From Bacteroidota bacterium (GTDB lineage Bacteria > Bacteroidota > Bacteroidia > AKYH767-A > 2013-40CM-41-45), in NCBI GenBank assembly GCA_016720935.1, contig JADKJP010000006.1:1413194-1477193 (forward strand): a stretch of 64,000 nucleotides of DNA. The letters run 5' to 3'. Below are positions 9,312 through 18,072 of this stretch, one piece after another. A program made the translations under genes and the position numbers. The notes under the pieces were generated by a model, which saw only the letters and a program-made list of their open reading frames with translations, had not been told where the DNA came from and ran no database searches. Within the stretch, counting starts at the first letter, position 1, and each line of letters opens with the position of its first letter.

Positions 9312-9345
9312 AATACCTGGTACCAGGTACAAGGTACGAGGTATT
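9312..9345. repeat. Tandem heptamer NNGGTAC repeat nested in an inverted repeat
   Basis: Four consecutive 7-base units (9317-9344) read CTGGTAC, CAGGTAC, AAGGTAC, GAGGTAT. They are bounded by an inverted pair AATACCT (9312-9318) / AGGTATT (9339-9345), and the first half contains the 14-base palindrome ACCTGGTACCAGGT (9315-9328 region). It lies in the intergenic space between the DUF4139 gene and the T9SS type B gene. No protein explains the periodicity. Function unknown; it could be a protein-binding array, a REP-like mobile remnant or an mRNA hairpin. Confidence 0.7.
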
Positions 9346-9357
9346 TATTGAAGAAGA

Positions 9358-10965
9358 TTATAGGCCGGGGACAACTTTATCCTTCGGATATTTCACTGAA
9401 AATTTCAGAAATCGTTTTTCGATTGCGGAAGGTTGAACATTCATCTTCCAGGAAATTTTTCCGCTTTCTTTGTCAACATTTCCTGAAGATGATTCAATCA
9501 GGTTGATTTTGATATCATCGTTTTTAGAAACAGGAACCTGATCTTCCAATGTTATATCAATAGCTTCTTTCTTTCCATTTCTGACAGTAATTTCATAGTT
9601 CAATTCCTTAACAACTTTATCGCCCACAAACTTTGAAGTACTTAAATCCTTTTGCTTTTCACGCATGATCACAATTTTCTTATCTCTTCCCAGGGATAGA
9701 TCAAGTGTGTCTTTCGTGCTTCGTGGATTAATGGATGATTCCCCCACAAAACTTCCTTCAAAATATACATTTGATTTTCCGGGAAGAAGATTCAGGTTTT
9801 CCCAACCGGTAATTTTTGCAATCAGAAATGCATCCTTGTCAATTTTCGGAGCCGCGAAATAACTAAAGCTTGCAGGTAATTCATAAGTCCGGATGTCTAC
9901 TGAATACTGTTTGCTATCTGAGGGAATATTGTAAGGTATTTGAATTTCAAAATCTGTGCTTAATTGATTCTGGTCTATAATTACACGATCAAATGAATCA
10001 TCAGAAGGTATTCCCACATTTTTTCGTACTTCAATTCCATCCACATAAACAGGAGCCTGTTGTAGCTGGTTGCTGAGATTTATTTCCCTTAACTGGTTAT
10101 AGTTCTGGTAAAAATCAAGATACCATGGTGACAGAACCGGTTTATTTCCTCCAAGCGAAGGATTACCTGTTGAAAGTGTCAGTTTTACATCTTTCCAGTT
10201 TTCGCCGGTATTTTGAGTGATATCCGCCTTATATGCCAGCTGTACCGGATTTTTAATATCGGTTGCACGTATATCATACTTTGGTGTCCAGGAGGCACCG
10301 TTAACATAATAACTTAGGGTGAAGTTAATTGTCATCCTGCTTTTCGCAGAAACAGTGATCAGAATATTGCTGGTCGGCACATTCTCTTTCGATTTTAATT
10401 CTTCAAGTTGTTTAGTCAGCTTTGTTACTTTCTCTGCTAAACGTTTGGCTTCGGTGTGTATGTCAATCAATTTGATGGTGAGTTCAATCATTCGTTCCCG
10501 AAAAAGATCGGCCACTTCTTTCAGATTATCCGGATCAACGCCTGTATTTGCGCCGCCAACAGATTTATTGGCATTGAGTAATGCGGATTCCTGGGTATAT
10601 ACATTTTCGAGTCCGCTGTTTTTTTCTATCTCGAGATCCAATTGTTTCAAAGAATCTTCCAGTCGAAGAATCTCCGGCGATTTTTTTTCGGCATCCAGAT
10701 AATTCAACAGATGCACAACGGAAAGCAAGCTGAAGTTCCCGATTTCCGAAACTGTGATGGAGTTCTTATTGATCTGCGAGGACAATTCCGGAACCATCAA
10801 TTGTGTGATTCCCGCTTCCACATTTGCCTGAATTGTTCTGCTGATCTGAGCTCCGCTTTGATATACACGAACGGTTTTAATTTCAGAGCTATTCACCACT
10901 TTTGGGTTCTGTGCACTTGCAAAAATTGTCAGAAGACAAAAAAACAAAACGAACGCTTTTTTCAT
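9358..10965 (-). CDS. DUF4139 (mucoidy inhibitor MuiA-like) exported protein
   Basis: A 535-residue exported protein. A signal peptide (MKKAFVLFFCLLTIFASAQ) precedes a DUF4140-type N-terminal domain (about 30-115, 'TVRVYQSGAQISRTIQANVEAGITQLMV'), a coiled coil (about 160-200, 'KRLAEKVTKLTKQLEELKSKE') and the DUF4139 beta domain from about 205 to the end ('YYVNGASWTPKYDIRA', 'AYKADITQNTGENWKDVKLTLSTGNPS', ending 'EKRFLKFSVKYPKDK'). The order and length fit the MuiA family. The family is known mainly from an effect on capsule/mucoidy in enterobacteria; the biochemical role is unknown. It is 18 bases downstream of the OmpA-family gene on the same strand and may be cotranscribed with it. Confidence 0.85.
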   Translation of the reverse strand: MKKAFVLFFCLLTIFASAQNPKVVNSSEIKTVRVYQSGAQISRTIQANVEAGITQLMVPELSSQINKNSITVSEIGNFSLLSVVHLLNYLDAEKKSPEILRLEDSLKQLDLEIEKNSGLENVYTQESALLNANKSVGGANTGVDPDNLKEVADLFRERMIELTIKLIDIHTEAKRLAEKVTKLTKQLEELKSKENVPTSNILITVSAKSRMTINFTLSYYVNGASWTPKYDIRATDIKNPVQLAYKADITQNTGENWKDVKLTLSTGNPSLGGNKPVLSPWYLDFYQNYNQLREINLSNQLQQAPVYVDGIEVRKNVGIPSDDSFDRVIIDQNQLSTDFEIQIPYNIPSDSKQYSVDIRTYELPASFSYFAAPKIDKDAFLIAKITGWENLNLLPGKSNVYFEGSFVGESSINPRSTKDTLDLSLGRDKKIVIMREKQKDLSTSKFVGDKVVKELNYEITVRNGKKEAIDITLEDQVPVSKNDDIKINLIESSSGNVDKESGKISWKMNVQPSAIEKRFLKFSVKYPKDKVVPGL

Positions 10966-10983
10966 GTGATTAAAATTTATTGT

Positions 10984-12924
10984 CTATTTAGAAGTCACTA
11001 CAAATACCGTTCTTCTGTTCCTGGCTTTCCCGGCTTCTGTCGCATTGGAAGTAATCGGCTTGGTTTCACCAAAACCTTTAAAAGACATCCGCCCCTTTTC
11101 AATTCCTCTCGAAACAAGATAATCAAACACCGCTTTAGCCCTGTTCTCCGATAAAGCCATATTATCCTGTGGGTTCCCGATGTTATCGGTATGTCCGTGC
11201 AAAGCAACACGCAGCTTCGGATTTAATTTCATGTATTCCGAAAATTCATCCAGTACGGTTTTAATGGTATCATTCAATTCATATGAATTGGTGCTGAACA
11301 GAATGTCATTAATCGTGTACTGCCCTCCTACTTCCAGTTTCTTTAATTCGATATCTCTTTTTACAGGTTGAAGGTTCTCCGTATCTCTCGTTGATATGTA
11401 TTGAGATTCGAAAGCATATCCTTCCTTCTTGATCGATAACAATAAATCATGATCAAAGTTAACCACGAAAGCATATTCTCCTGTCACAGAATCGACATCA
11501 ATTTTCTGAATTTTCTTTGTAGAGGCATCTTTGATTTCGATGGTCGCTTTTACAATTTCTTCATTTTTGCTTCCGTTCATATCACCCTTCTGAAAATACA
11601 CTTTGTTTGGACGCATATCCGGATATAAATCAAAAGAATAAATGTCATAGCCAGCTCCACCACCATTTAATTTATTGGATGCAAAATATCCTGACTTACC
11701 ATCCGTGCTCACAAAAAAACCAACTTCATCGGATTCAGTGTTGATTGGATATCCAAGGTTGATTGGCGTTCCCCAGTGTCCTTTGTCATCCATTTTACTC
11801 ATATAAATATCATAACCACCTAATCCTGGAAGACTGTCAGAACTGAAATACAAACTTCTGCTATCGCTGTGCAAGAAAGGCGATTTCTCATTCCCGTTGG
11901 TATTGATGGCAGGACCAAGTTTCACAGCTCTTGTCCAGGTTCCATCCTCGCGACGTGTTGTGTAATAAATATCAATTCCGGAGAGTGAATCTCTGGCTGA
12001 CGCGAAATACAAAGTCTTTCCATCCGAAGAAATACTCGGTTGAGAATCCCATTGCATCGGATCATTTACCGAAGGTCCAAGATTCTTTATTTCAGACCAG
12101 TGTCCGTCAACAAAGTCAGATGTACAGATATCGAAATTCCCTTTTGTATTAACCGTAAAAAAAAGATGCTTGTTATCAATAGTAATTGACGCGCCACCTT
12201 CGTTGTTGCTGCTGCTTTTGTTGAAGGGCTCATCCATCGGTACACCGGCATCATAAACACCGGGTGATTTCACATGCGCGATCATGAACTTCTCCACACT
12301 TTGTGGCGTCAACATGTTTCTCTCCTTCTGTTCAAAACGCCTGGTGAAAAACGCAAGTTCATTATCGGGAGAAATATACGGGAGGTATTCCGGATCACGC
12401 GTTGATAAATCGTGAACAGGTTTCGGATCAAACGGAACCGGATGTGCATACAATTTTGCCTTTATCAGCATTTTCTCCGCCTTGGTGCCATGATCTTCAT
12501 TGATTCGATCAAAGGACAAAAATTTCTTGAGATAAGTTTCTGTCTCTTTCCATTTTTTGACATCGAAATACAACCAACCCAATTGAAAATACATTTCAGG
12601 ATCCAGGTCAGGACAAAGTTCTATTACTTTTTTAAAACTCTGCTCCATGGTTTTATCATCCTTCTTTTTCAGGCTGATATTTCCTTGCAAAAGATAAGCA
12701 TCCGCGAACTCGGGATCAGCATCAATAGCTTTGCTGATCATATCGGCTGCTTCACCATATTTTCTGGATTTGAACAAACCGGCTGCATCCTCATAGTATT
12801 TCACAGCTTTCTTATTCTGCGATTTCGGACATGCTCCTTCCTGGGCATTTGCAATCCCGGGAAATAAAAAACAACTCAGTACCATCAACCAAATGACACG
12901 ATTCCAACGCACATTTTTTCTCAT
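10984..12924 (-). CDS. PorE-like OmpA-family protein (TPR, PD40 propeller, CRD, OmpA)
   Basis: A 646-residue envelope protein. Domain order: signal peptide (to about residue 28, ANAQ), TPR repeats (about 38-160), a PD40/WD40-like propeller (about 180-445, repeated 'ISSDGKTLYFAS', 'HSDSRSLYFSSD', 'STDGKSGYFAS'), a carboxypeptidase-regulatory-like domain (455-530), and an OmpA C-terminal peptidoglycan-binding domain (540-646, 'HGHTDNIGNPQDNMALSENRAKAVFDYL'). This is the same order as PorE, the T9SS component that anchors the machine to peptidoglycan, but many Bacteroidota carry several such paralogs, so identity as PorE is not proven. I start at the ATG at 12924; the GTG just before it (12927) is less likely. 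It starts 10 bases after asmA-like gene 12935-15607 ends. Confidence 0.82.
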   Translation of the reverse strand: MRKNVRWNRVIWLMVLSCFLFPGIANAQEGACPKSQNKKAVKYYEDAAGLFKSRKYGEAADMISKAIDADPEFADAYLLQGNISLKKKDDKTMEQSFKKVIELCPDLDPEMYFQLGWLYFDVKKWKETETYLKKFLSFDRINEDHGTKAEKMLIKAKLYAHPVPFDPKPVHDLSTRDPEYLPYISPDNELAFFTRRFEQKERNMLTPQSVEKFMIAHVKSPGVYDAGVPMDEPFNKSSSNNEGGASITIDNKHLFFTVNTKGNFDICTSDFVDGHWSEIKNLGPSVNDPMQWDSQPSISSDGKTLYFASARDSLSGIDIYYTTRREDGTWTRAVKLGPAINTNGNEKSPFLHSDSRSLYFSSDSLPGLGGYDIYMSKMDDKGHWGTPINLGYPINTESDEVGFFVSTDGKSGYFASNKLNGGGAGYDIYSFDLYPDMRPNKVYFQKGDMNGSKNEEIVKATIEIKDASTKKIQKIDVDSVTGEYAFVVNFDHDLLLSIKKEGYAFESQYISTRDTENLQPVKRDIELKKLEVGGQYTINDILFSTNSYELNDTIKTVLDEFSEYMKLNPKLRVALHGHTDNIGNPQDNMALSENRAKAVFDYLVSRGIEKGRMSFKGFGETKPITSNATEAGKARNRRTVFVVTSK

Positions 12925-12934
12925 CACACGAAAT

Positions 12935-15607
12935 CTACTTTTTAAAAGGATTCAAATTTTTCAATTCATCTTTTGCTTTCTGTTCGGCTGCTTTTTTAAT
13001 ACTATCAGCTTTGGCTTTTGCTTTAGCTTCTGCTTCTTTCTTGATGCGATCAGCTTCCGCGGTGGCTTTGGCTTTTTCAGCATCGAGTTTGGCTTGTGCC
13101 TGCGCTTTCACTTTATCTGCTTCCTCCCTGACTTTCGCTTCAGCTTCAGCTTTCTTTTTATCAAATTCAGCTTTGGCAGCTGCCTTTAAGTCATCCATTG
13201 CTTTTGCACCTTGTTTATTCAGGTCAGTAGAAATTTTCGGATCAGTCACCGTTCCACCAATCTTAATATTGACCGGAATCATGTCACCTACACTTAGATT
13301 TACTCCTTTACTATTTGCTGCTGACAACAAATTATCGAGAGCAGCATTTGCAGCACCTCCAAATGAAGCACGGGGTATGTCAGAATAAACGGTGTAATCG
13401 ATGGTCTGATCGAAACCATTGGAACCTCCAATCTTACTCTTAAATCCATTGAGGCTAACATCAAATGGATCCACATAAACTCTGCCATTCATAAATTTGA
13501 ATGATGGGTTCATTCCCGGAATATCCAGTTTCTTCCAGGATGGCATTTTCAATACATCAGCTATCTTGTTAAAAGCCGGGAAATTCTGCACAACGATTTT
13601 AGAAGTATTCAATTTCCCACCGCCATTGAGAGAGTTGACAACCGGACTCATTTGCTGATCAAGCAAACCGGCAACAGTCATGTCAACAGAAAACTTTCCA
13701 CTCGTATTTTTGGCAATTGGTGCCATTTTTTCTACAGTATTGAAAGTTGTTACTGTTTTTTGGATGTCCCAATCTTTCACAGCCAGTCCAAAGTCGATAG
13801 CCGGTTTTTTAAGATCAGCTGATGAATAACCGCCATTCAGTTTGAGGCTACCATCCATCATTTGCATCATGACATCGTTCATACGAATGGCTTTGTCACG
13901 GATAACAATTCCACCGCTGATATTCTTCATAGTGAAATTCTGATAAGCCAGAGTACCAATATTTGCATTCAGAGAAAAATCAATATTGCCGGGAATTTCT
14001 ACAACGGACATTTTTGATGTATCTGCTGTAGTTGAAGCAGTGCTGCTTTCGCTACCCATCATTTCATTCAGGTCGATAGTGGTGGATGTCAGCTTCAGAT
14101 TTCCCTTGATGGTCTCACCTTTCAAAGCATAAGGCAGGAAATTCTCAAGTGAACCGGTTGCCGCGAAATCGCTTTTTCCAAGTTTTGCATTCAGTGCCGA
14201 CATAGAAACGATCTGAGGATTGAAAGCCAGTTGAAGCGTATTGATAATTAAGGCCTGCTTCATGGAAGCGGATGAATATTTCATTCCACTGATACCGAGA
14301 TTTCCGGAAGCATAGAATTGATCAAATTTCTTTTGTTCTACAGCAGAGAGTTTTCCTTTCGCGCTCAGATCCGCGGTGATAATTCCGGTTAAAGCTGTTC
14401 CCTGTTCAAGAGGAACCAATTTCCCGATATTATCGAGAATAATTTTGCCTTTAAAGAATGCATCCAGATCCGGATCACTTACCGGAGTTTTCAGAATCAG
14501 CTTCGCGTCAAATGGATCACCGGCCATTTCCACATGCAATTTGGAAAGATTGATAAAAGTATGATCCGGCACTCCGTCAGGATTTGTCACATTCAAATCC
14601 ACAAAAACGTTTTTAACCGCTGCAGGTAAGGATGGATACTGAAACATCCCGTTGTCAATATTCAGAGTCAACCCAAAGCCGGGCATCGACAAAGCATTGT
14701 ATCTTCCTTTAATGAATCCGGAAAGAGACATCTTACCGGATGATTTCAAATCTTTAAACTGCGGAGAATACACCGCTGGTATCATGGAGATAAAATTTCT
14801 GAATTCGGATTGAGCTGCTGCAAATTTCAGATCCATATCAATATTGGTATCAGGCATGGCTACCCAACCATTAACTCCCAGATCCAATTCGTTGAGATGA
14901 ATTTTATTGTCTTTGAAGGTGAATTTAAAATTCTTCATGTCCATATCCAGATCCGCGGCAATAGTCGCTTTGGCTTTAGAGATGTAATTCAATCCACCAT
15001 ACGCCATGTCAACATTGGATGCTTCTGTATTTGTACTCAACACAAATAAATCCTGTGTGAAATCCCCTTTTCCACTATGGTTCACTCCATCCAGCTTCAG
15101 ATAGAATCCCAAACTTTTATCGTCATAGATGATTCTGCTATTTGAAATCGCATAATGTTTCAGATTCGCTTTAAAGCTTGAAGGTTCAGAAGCTGTTTCA
15201 GGACCGGTAGATGGCTTGGCGATGTCCCAATTGGCTTTTCCGTCCTTGTCCACAAGGAAATTCATGATTGCAGAGTTCAGATCAACCGACTTGATCTTTA
15301 TTTCTCCTCCTTTAATCACACTCATGAGATCAACAGTAAGGTCCAGTTGTTTTGTATAAATGAGCGTATCGCCGGCGAAAGGTTCAACATTGATTACCTT
15401 CAGCTCATTCAGGCGTAAAGAGAAATCAGGGAAACTGCGGAATAGAGAAAGATCAAAATCTCCGAAATCAACCTTCGCGTTCAGGTTCTTATTGGTTTCC
15501 TCTTTTATTTTGGAAACAATTTTGTCTTTAAAAAGGAAAGGCGCTGCCACAAGGAAGACGATGACGACGAGCAGGAAAATGCCTATCCATTTGAGTGCTT
15601 TTTTCAT
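12935..15607 (-). CDS. AsmA-family envelope protein with C-terminal Lys/Ala-rich coiled coil
   Basis: An 890-residue protein of the AsmA group (bridge-like lipid-transfer proteins of the Gram-negative envelope). It has an N-terminal membrane anchor (about 5-27), the AsmA N-terminal domain ('NKNLNAKVDFGDFDLSLFRSFPDFSLRLNELKV', 40-72), long beta-rich repeats through the middle, and the AsmA_2-like part near 640-800 with 'SGKFSVDMTVAGLLDQQMSP' and 'NGFKSKIGGSNGFDQTIDYTV'. The last 75 residues are an unusual charged helix built from AEAKAKADxIKK-type repeats, ending 'LKNLNPFKK'. Such a tail could lie in the periplasm and bind partners. It heads a likely three-gene run with the PorE-like and DUF4139 genes. 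Confidence 0.85.
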   Translation of the reverse strand: MKKALKWIGIFLLVVIVFLVAAPFLFKDKIVSKIKEETNKNLNAKVDFGDFDLSLFRSFPDFSLRLNELKVINVEPFAGDTLIYTKQLDLTVDLMSVIKGGEIKIKSVDLNSAIMNFLVDKDGKANWDIAKPSTGPETASEPSSFKANLKHYAISNSRIIYDDKSLGFYLKLDGVNHSGKGDFTQDLFVLSTNTEASNVDMAYGGLNYISKAKATIAADLDMDMKNFKFTFKDNKIHLNELDLGVNGWVAMPDTNIDMDLKFAAAQSEFRNFISMIPAVYSPQFKDLKSSGKMSLSGFIKGRYNALSMPGFGLTLNIDNGMFQYPSLPAAVKNVFVDLNVTNPDGVPDHTFINLSKLHVEMAGDPFDAKLILKTPVSDPDLDAFFKGKIILDNIGKLVPLEQGTALTGIITADLSAKGKLSAVEQKKFDQFYASGNLGISGMKYSSASMKQALIINTLQLAFNPQIVSMSALNAKLGKSDFAATGSLENFLPYALKGETIKGNLKLTSTTIDLNEMMGSESSTASTTADTSKMSVVEIPGNIDFSLNANIGTLAYQNFTMKNISGGIVIRDKAIRMNDVMMQMMDGSLKLNGGYSSADLKKPAIDFGLAVKDWDIQKTVTTFNTVEKMAPIAKNTSGKFSVDMTVAGLLDQQMSPVVNSLNGGGKLNTSKIVVQNFPAFNKIADVLKMPSWKKLDIPGMNPSFKFMNGRVYVDPFDVSLNGFKSKIGGSNGFDQTIDYTVYSDIPRASFGGAANAALDNLLSAANSKGVNLSVGDMIPVNIKIGGTVTDPKISTDLNKQGAKAMDDLKAAAKAEFDKKKAEAEAKVREEADKVKAQAQAKLDAEKAKATAEADRIKKEAEAKAKAKADSIKKAAEQKAKDELKNLNPFKK

Positions 15608-15648
15608 TGATATGTAGTATTATGATTGATTAATAAAAATAATTCCCA

Positions 15649-16758
15649 TCATGCCTGTATTGAGGCAATCAGATCACTGAGCTTTGAATTTTTATTTCTT
15701 AAAAAATGATCCATTAACACTAATGCGGCCATTGATTCAACAATAGGAACCGCTCTTGGCACAACACAAGGATCATGACGACCTTTCATTTCAAGAACGG
15801 TTTCTTCACCTTTTTCGTTCAATGTTTTTTGCGACTTTAATAAGGTTGAAACAGGTTTGAAAGCCACACGGAAATAAACATCCATCCCGTTGGTAATGCC
15901 GCCCTGTATTCCACCGGAATGATTGCCGGCTGTGACAATTGAACCATCCGCATCTTTGACAAATGAATCGTTGTGTTCAGATCCCTTCATTTCCACTCCA
16001 CCAAAACCACTGCCATAATCAAAACCGTGTGCGGCGTTAATACTCATGCATGCTTTTGCAAGATCCGCCTGAAACTTATCGAAGACAGGTTCACCCAATC
16101 CGGCAGGTACATTTTTAATCATACAACTGACAATTCCTCCGGTTGTATCACCTTCAGATTTTAATTTTTCGATGTATTCAATCATTTGCACCGAGGCAGT
16201 TTCATCCGGACAACGAACGATTGAAGATTCTATTTTGGAGAAATCAATGTCAGAATAAGAAATGGACGTTTTGAGAGGTCCAACTTGTGAGACAAATGCG
16301 AAAATTTGTGTTCCAATTTTGTTTAAAATTTGTTTCGCGATGGCACCGGCGAAAACTCTGGCAGCTGTTTCCCTCGCTGAAGAGCGACCTCCTCCCCGAT
16401 AATCCCTGTGACCGTATTTTACATGATAAGTAAAATCAGCATGAGATGGTCTGAAAGAATTCTTCACATTTTCATAATCTGATGGTTTGTAATCCTGATT
16501 ACGGATCATAAATGCGATTGGAGTCCCAAGTGTTTGACCTTCAAAGACGCCGGAAAGAATTTCGAATTCGTCAGTTTCCTGACGGGGACTCGTGATTGCT
16601 GATTGTCCGGGTTTTCTTCTTGCCATTTCTTTTCGAATGGATTCAAGGTCAAGCGTCAAACCGGCCGGACAGCCATCCAGAATTCCTCCTATCGCTGTAC
16701 CATGGGACTCTCCGAAAGTGGTGAGTTTAAAAAGTGTTCCAATAGAATTTCCTGCCAT
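15649..16758 (-). CDS. aroC: Chorismate synthase
   Basis: Last step of the shikimate pathway: 5-enolpyruvylshikimate-3-phosphate to chorismate, with reduced FMN as cofactor. The 369-residue protein has the expected signatures: 'FGESHGTAIGGILDGCPAG' at 15-33 (signature 1, catalytic His), 'GHRDYRGGGRSSARETAARV' (signature 2), and 'GGIQGGITNGMDVYFRVAFKP' near 260-285. I start at the ATG at 16758 (MAGNSIGTLFK), which matches the family N-terminus. The reading frame stays open 39 codons further upstream, but that extension is hydrophobic, Cys-rich and unlike the family. The gene follows the flavin oxidoreductase on the same strand after 117 bases without clear signals. Confidence 0.95.
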   Translation of the reverse strand: MAGNSIGTLFKLTTFGESHGTAIGGILDGCPAGLTLDLESIRKEMARRKPGQSAITSPRQETDEFEILSGVFEGQTLGTPIAFMIRNQDYKPSDYENVKNSFRPSHADFTYHVKYGHRDYRGGGRSSARETAARVFAGAIAKQILNKIGTQIFAFVSQVGPLKTSISYSDIDFSKIESSIVRCPDETASVQMIEYIEKLKSEGDTTGGIVSCMIKNVPAGLGEPVFDKFQADLAKACMSINAAHGFDYGSGFGGVEMKGSEHNDSFVKDADGSIVTAGNHSGGIQGGITNGMDVYFRVAFKPVSTLLKSQKTLNEKGEETVLEMKGRHDPCVVPRAVPIVESMAALVLMDHFLRNKNSKLSDLIASIQA

Positions 16759-16875
16759 GTTGTGAAGGTAGGTAAAAGCGCAGCTGAACAGGCACTCTGA
16801 GCATATAGAAATTAACGAGGAGATGTTGATTGTAAACCAGTATCTGTGATAAAGCAGCTTACACGAAGTCCACAA

Positions 16876-18045
16876 TCATAGCTTTTTACCTATCCAGTTT
16901 TTCAACGCCGGATTGGAAATGCTCAGGTTGACCAAACCATTGATAAGCCAGGGGCGGTTGAAAATCTTTTGCATCCACCATTTTTTATTCAATTCTCCAT
17001 GCAGTTTTTTGTAAACCGCTTTGTCATATTGTGATAAATTCTCGGCTGAAAAGTCTTTTTGCTGAAATGCTTTTTGAATATACTCCGCGGCTAAAACTCC
17101 ACTTAACATAGCATTACCAATTCCTTCACCATTCAATGGGTCTATGAGAGAAGCAGCATCTCCACACAATAAAAACCTGGCACCGGACAGCGGACGTTTT
17201 TTTCCACCGAGAGGTAAACCGAATCCTTCGATATCACCAACCTGTTTTGCACTTTCAAATCTTGCCTTTAGCTCCGGTGATGTGTTAATGATGTTTTTAA
17301 ACGCTTCTTTTAGATCGATTTTTCGTTTGCTGATGTCTTCCGATAGCATCCCAAAACCCACATTAGCTGAGTTTTCAGTAAGGGGAAAAATCCAGAAATA
17401 TCCGGGTAAATAATTTTCAAGCAGGAAAATCTCAATCAAGTTGGGATCCTCGATCCCGGAAATATTTTGATAATAGGACCTCACTGCTCCTGAATAATGT
17501 TTCAGGTCTACCTTAAAACCGGCAAGCTGCTTCGCAACAACCGAATGAGCACCGTCACATCCAACGACCACATCCGCTAACAGTACCTTTCCGCTCTCTG
17601 TGAAAACTTCAACACGGTCGCCCTGATTGACAACGCGAACAACCTTATCTCCCTGAATGGTTTCAACATCAATTTTTGTCCTCACTTGTTGAAACAAAAA
17701 ATTGTCAAAATCCATACGTGTAGCAACATAGCCATGATTGCTAAAGAAAACGGAGGCTTGTTTACCGTTGGGTGCTACAAGTTTCCATCCTTTAGAAATA
17801 TTTTTTGACGGAAAAGCTTCCCAATCTGAAAGTAACTGAGGATCTATTTGTTTGAGTACTCGTTTGACACGTCCGCCAATTGCGTCACCACATACTTTAT
17901 CTCTGGGAAAAACCGATTTATCGATCAGTGCGATTTTTAATCCACTGTTTTTCAAGGCCAGAGCGCAGGATGTTCCCGCCGGTCCTGAACCGATAATGAT
18001 AAGATCAAAGAAGCTGGTGGAAGAGTTGATAGGATTATTATTAAT
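16876..18045 (-). CDS. FAD-dependent oxidoreductase, geranylgeranyl-reductase-like, non-canonical start
   Basis: A flavoprotein of the geranylgeranyl reductase/halogenase-like family. The dinucleotide-binding strand and GSGPAG loop (FDLIIIGSGPAG) are encoded at about 18010-17974, upstream of the first ordinary start codon (TTG 17955). The TTG would remove the FAD-binding loop and cannot be the true start. Between that loop and the in-frame stop at 18079-18081 there is no ATG, GTG or TTG. I place the start at ATT 18045; ATC 18030 is another choice. Other motifs: 'FPRDKVCGDAIGG' after the Rossmann fold, 'VVGCDGAHSVVAKQ', and 'LLCGDAASLIDPLNGEGIGNAM' (GD motif). Its substrate may be an isoprenoid lipid or quinone. 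It is divergent from hutI, with about 28 bases between. Confidence 0.75.
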   Translation of the reverse strand: MNNNPINSSTSFFDLIIIGSGPAGTSCALALKNSGLKIALIDKSVFPRDKVCGDAIGGRVKRVLKQIDPQLLSDWEAFPSKNISKGWKLVAPNGKQASVFFSNHGYVATRMDFDNFLFQQVRTKIDVETIQGDKVVRVVNQGDRVEVFTESGKVLLADVVVGCDGAHSVVAKQLAGFKVDLKHYSGAVRSYYQNISGIEDPNLIEIFLLENYLPGYFWIFPLTENSANVGFGMLSEDISKRKIDLKEAFKNIINTSPELKARFESAKQVGDIEGFGLPLGGKKRPLSGARFLLCGDAASLIDPLNGEGIGNAMLSGVLAAEYIQKAFQQKDFSAENLSQYDKAVYKKLHGELNKKWWMQKIFNRPWLINGLVNLSISNPALKNWIGKKL

Positions 18046-18072
18046 TTCGTTGGCTAAACTATAGAATTCTTC

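Noticed and set aside
13011..13388. 125-codon plus-strand open frame rich in Ala/Ser
   Set aside because: Antisense shadow of the repetitive Lys/Ala tail of the AsmA-like protein.
16759..16875. 39-codon N-terminal extension of chorismate synthase
   Set aside because: Hydrophobic, Cys-rich and unlike the family; MAGNSIGTLFK at 16758 matches the true N-terminus.
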